A stretch of 64,000 bases of DNA from Tenodera sinensis. Lineage: Eukaryota; Arthropoda; Insecta; Mantodea; Mantidae. Every line of letters begins with the position of its first letter. Position 1 is the stretch's first letter. Shown piece by piece: positions 60,926 through 64,000 of this stretch. A model generated the notes under the pieces. It did no database searches, had not been told where the DNA came from, and saw nothing but the letters and a program-made list of their open reading frames with translations. Position numbers and translations under genes: made by a program. The stretch is from NCBI GenBank assembly GCA_030765045.1, contig CM060969.1, positions 44,433,216 through 44,497,215 on the forward strand. The letters are read 5' to 3'.

Positions 60926-61745
60926 CTTATGCTTTTTCTACTACATGAAAATTAGAATCTAGATTTCACAGAAAATAGATGTTATGATGCCTCCTGAATA
61001 TAAGAAACACATTTATATAAAAAGGTCCAGGTGTATAGGTGTCTCAGTGTGTGTCTGAACTGCAAACTCAAAAACGAAAAGTCCTTTACATGCCAAGATT
61101 GGTAGTTAAGTTCAGTACCTTCCCAAGGATGCGACGATCAAGACGTTTCGCTCAAAAATGGCTGTAACGATTTTGATTACCCACAAACATGCGGTGCCGT
61201 GGAGAGCCGTTAGACAGTTCGGGTTTATTCCCAGGGACCCACATGTGGTATTCGCGGTGGACAAAGGGGCGTCTGGGCGTGTTTTCTCCATTTTCTCCGG
61301 TTTCCCCGCCACTCGTTCCACCAATTGCTCCATCATTACCTTTCCATTCATCACTTCCGCCTGATTTCATACGATCTTCCTCACTATTGTACCTGGTCCT
61401 TGGCTGACCACCCGCTTCCAGGTCTTCGCTCTGTCCGGTCCATAGGTTCCTGTGCTCCCCGACAGGCGTCTGACCCCAGGCACTGGCTTGTAAGCCCTAG
61501 GGGATGTGTTTCCTACATGAGGAGCGGGTACCAGGAAAAGAAGATCTTTGAGTTATCTTTATGAGAAATGAAACATTTAAAGTTTGAATTTTTTTTGGGA
61601 ATAGCCGGAATATCCTCTGAAGTGCTCCTCATTCTGAATGACTTGTGTAACTGGTAAAGTAAAGAGATAGACAAAGTCTTACACAAACAATGTAGTCATC
61701 ATTAAAGCACACACTTTATTTCAAACCTGCATAAGGGTATATTTT
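60926..61745 (-). repeat. Family A repeat, copy 15, split by SINE S3
   Basis: The 3' arm 60926-61180 (CTCAAAAACGAAAAGTCC on the plus strand) and 5'-ward arm about 61561-61745 (TAGACAAAGTCTTACACAAA) flank an S3 insertion at 61186-61505. The order fits one reverse-oriented family A copy. Confidence 0.65.
61186..61505 (+). repeat. tRNA-derived SINE, family S3, copy 2
   Basis: The head has GTGGAGAGCCGTTAGACAG and GGGTTTATTCCCAGGGACCC; the body has CCCGCCACTCGTTCCACCAA and TCCGGTCCATAGGTTCCTG. It matches 27180-27465 in the opposite orientation and interrupts family A copy 15, so it is younger than that copy. Confidence 0.75.
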
Positions 61746-61857
61746 TTGTGAAATATACCTATTCTTCGTTATTTCTTTGAATTTTTAAATACTTACCTTT
61801 TCTCAAATAGGAAGTCGTAATTTCTTATGTCCTGGCTGTGATGCCAAATCTACCATG

Positions 61858-62217
61858 TAGCACTCGTCTACTGGCACGGTTGTAAAGTAGCCGCTTACCA
61901 ACCGTGAGGCCCTGGTTCGATTTACAGTTCCAATATGGGGATTTTCTCCGGCAGAGAGACCTGATCCGGGGTGCACTTAGCCTCGTGTGGACTTAGAGTG
62001 ACCAATTAAGGAGCTACTTGTTTGAAAGATAGTGCCTTCATGTTACGAAGACCGCATTCACTGGTCGGGAGGGACTCGGTGCGATAACCATGTCTCATCC
62101 TCCAGTACTGCAGCCACTCATGACGCCCACTGTTGACAGAGGTGCGGGACACAGCGGTCGGGCGGTTGGCCTTGACCTGACGTCGACTTCAGGGCCGCGG
62201 AGCTTAGTTTAGTTTTA
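61858..62217 (+). repeat. tRNA-derived SINE, family S4
   Basis: TGTAAAGTAGCCGCTTACCA and CCCTGGTTCGATTTAC form the A/B boxes. A GC-richer body follows, with GAGACCTGATCCGGGGTGCA, and a 3' part ending about GGAGCTTAGTTTAG. The minus-strand frame at 62118-62492 overlaps it and is not credible as a gene. Confidence 0.6.
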
Positions 62218-62544
62218 AATCTATTGTGGCTACTATCCTCCAAGTGGAAGGGATGAGCTGAAGGAACCACAGAAACTATAGGCCGCAGGCAGATAAGCTC
62301 AAGAAATGCTCGGAAGTCGCCAACAGTTTCAGGGTCAAAAGCCATCACATTGCTAAATCTTCGTACAGAGGGTGTGCATGGGGAACATTTTTCGTCTGAG
62401 CAAGCATCCGCGCCATCTGTCCGGCATCGCCCTACGCTACTAAACCTAGAAGCGCACCTGCAGGATGAGAAGAAAACGTAATTAAAGGGCAATGATTGAA
62501 AGGAAATTGAGATAGACGAGAAATCATATTAAAATTTTCTTGAT

Positions 62545-62650
62545 GACCAAGGAAAACCATGAAGAACCCAAGGTCAGTGTGAGTTGTCCACGGTAATCAA
62601 ACTAGGGACCTCCCACATGCAAACGTCACACATTGCCACGAAACTATCTC
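62545..62650 (-). repeat. tRNA-like fragment
   Basis: On the minus strand GATAGTTTCGTGGCAATGTG and CCCTAGTTTGATTACCG resemble A and B boxes of a SINE head; the remainder is unrecognised. Confidence 0.35.
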
Positions 62651-63204
62651 AGTTGACTAAAGCATACTCCAGTTAAAAATCTAAAAGAGACGAAATATGT
62701 CGTTTACTTCACTTGATTTATTCGGTTATGGTTGTAGCTGTCGCAGTTACAGCGCACAAACAGTTACATGTAACTGCTACCAGTAGCAATGCTATTTGTT
62801 TTCATGGTTGTCATCTTCGAGTACATACATCAATGGTTACCGGTAACGATTTGCTCTTATGTCGTTTTAAGACCAACGGTGCGGATACAGACAGTTTCTT
62901 ATTTGAAAGCAATCTAAAAAGGCGTCTTTGTATGGACACTCAGATTACTTCGGTAGTTATAGTCGCACTTGTTTCTATCCATTACATATTACACTGTTTT
63001 TACATGTGAACTGAGTTATATGGCCACCTAATATAATCATCACGTGATCTAGATACAGCAAAAGAAAATACAGTACTATTGTCAACATAAACAAGACTGA
63101 ATTTAAGAACTTAAATAATTCCGCATCAGATAAACATTAGACAAGACAAACATTAACACATTACTGTGTTTAACATTATAAAGGAAGCAGATAGTTCCAG
63201 TGCG

Positions 63205-63224
63205 TTATATATATATATATATAT
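63205..63224 (+). repeat. (TA)n microsatellite
   Basis: Ten TA units. Confidence 0.9.
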
Positions 63225-63338
63225 CAAAGCGGATGATTAGTAGATATTTTTCTCCCCAGATGGGATATAAGAACCATAAAAAGTTGAGTTTCTTCAAAGA
63301 ACGGTACTGGAGTATACTTGTGTACTGGAATATATATA

Positions 63339-63340
<2 letters not shown>

Positions 63341-63392
<52 letters not shown>

Positions 63393-63397
63393 TGTGT
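63341..63397 (+). repeat. (GT)n microsatellite
   Basis: About 25 GT units with one interruption near the end. Confidence 0.97.
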
Positions 63398-64000
63398 CAA
63401 TACCTAAATTCTATATTACATATATCTAACAATAAATTGTAACGCTTTGAGGAATTTGGGAGTAGCGATAAACTTCGATTTGGAAGTTCTCCACAACTTA
63501 AATGTCGAATTAAGGAATACAAGAAACACCACTTTGAGTGCCAACTATGCAAATAATTGGAGGATGGAAGTAAATAAGAGTGAAAGTATAATAAAATGCA
63601 AATATATGTTTCAGTGGAACGACAAGTAACAACCAATATCTTGCTGTACATAAAACTGTTTCTTTTTCTTTGTTCAATTAGAAATATATCTAAGAGCTGA
63701 AGCTTTTATTGGTACAGAAAAATTTACACTTCCATCCTTATCTGCTCCCGAGTCTCATTTAAGTCCTTGATTAAAATATTCTTGTTATACTAACGCTACT
63801 CTAACCTAAAATCTATAATAAAACGAAACTTAATGAAAATAAATGTCCAAAAATTAAAATGTGTACCATTGTTCTTCTGTTTTAAGTACCTCCTGGATTT
63901 ACGTAAGTAATTTTTCTGATTTTGATGAAACATTTTAAATGTTCATATGACTTTCCAAAATATACCTGTATAAATATGTAATGACAGTAGATGGCAGCAA

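Larger units (their letters stand above)
62651..64000. other. AT-rich intergenic DNA with microsatellites
   Basis: Only the TA and GT microsatellites are recognised; the remainder to the window end is unassigned. Confidence 0.4.

Overview
The window is intergenic and intronic DNA from a large, AT-rich, gene-poor insect genome. It holds one recognisable protein-coding exon: the first coding exon of the Hox gene abdominal-A (abd-A) on the minus strand at 45442-46321. The exon carries the insect Abd-A amino terminus (MSSKFLLDSMLPKY), the internal MYPYV block, a DKSC-RYT block and the YPWM hexapeptide. It ends at a perfect splice donor, in the phase needed to join the usual next exon. The homeodomain exon is not visible, so everything from 45441 down to base 1 is inferred to be the first intron (at least 45 kb). 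Bases above 46321 are 5' UTR, promoter and the upstream side of the gene, which in insect Hox clusters faces Abd-B.

Layout. 1-37 kb: repeat-rich intron, with decayed Tc1/mariner, pogo-like and TIR elements, at least twelve copies of an interspersed repeat called family A here, two copies of family B, several tRNA-derived SINEs and microsatellites. 37-45.4 kb: repeat-poor intron with three long ATT arrays, one small GC-rich island and one SINE tail. 45.4-48 kb: abd-A exon 1 and a comparatively GC-rich upstream zone with polypyrimidine tracts, CCAAT boxes and clustered GAGAG/GCCAT/GAAAA motifs. 48-52 kb: unique AT-rich DNA. 52-64 kb: repeat-rich again (SINEs, family A, a hAT-like element).

The many SINEs, the long intron and the full-length Abd-A amino terminus suggest a large-genome insect, perhaps a polyneopteran such as a cockroach, termite, cricket or stick insect. 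That placement is inference; no marker here fixes the order. No operon, CRISPR, rRNA gene or intact tRNA gene is seen. Apart from abd-A the contents are regulatory DNA of unknown function and dead transposable elements. The best candidates for undescribed biology are family A, the TIR family with an AATGGCG motif (one copy carries a 5S-rRNA-like stretch), and the PRE-like motif cluster upstream of abd-A.
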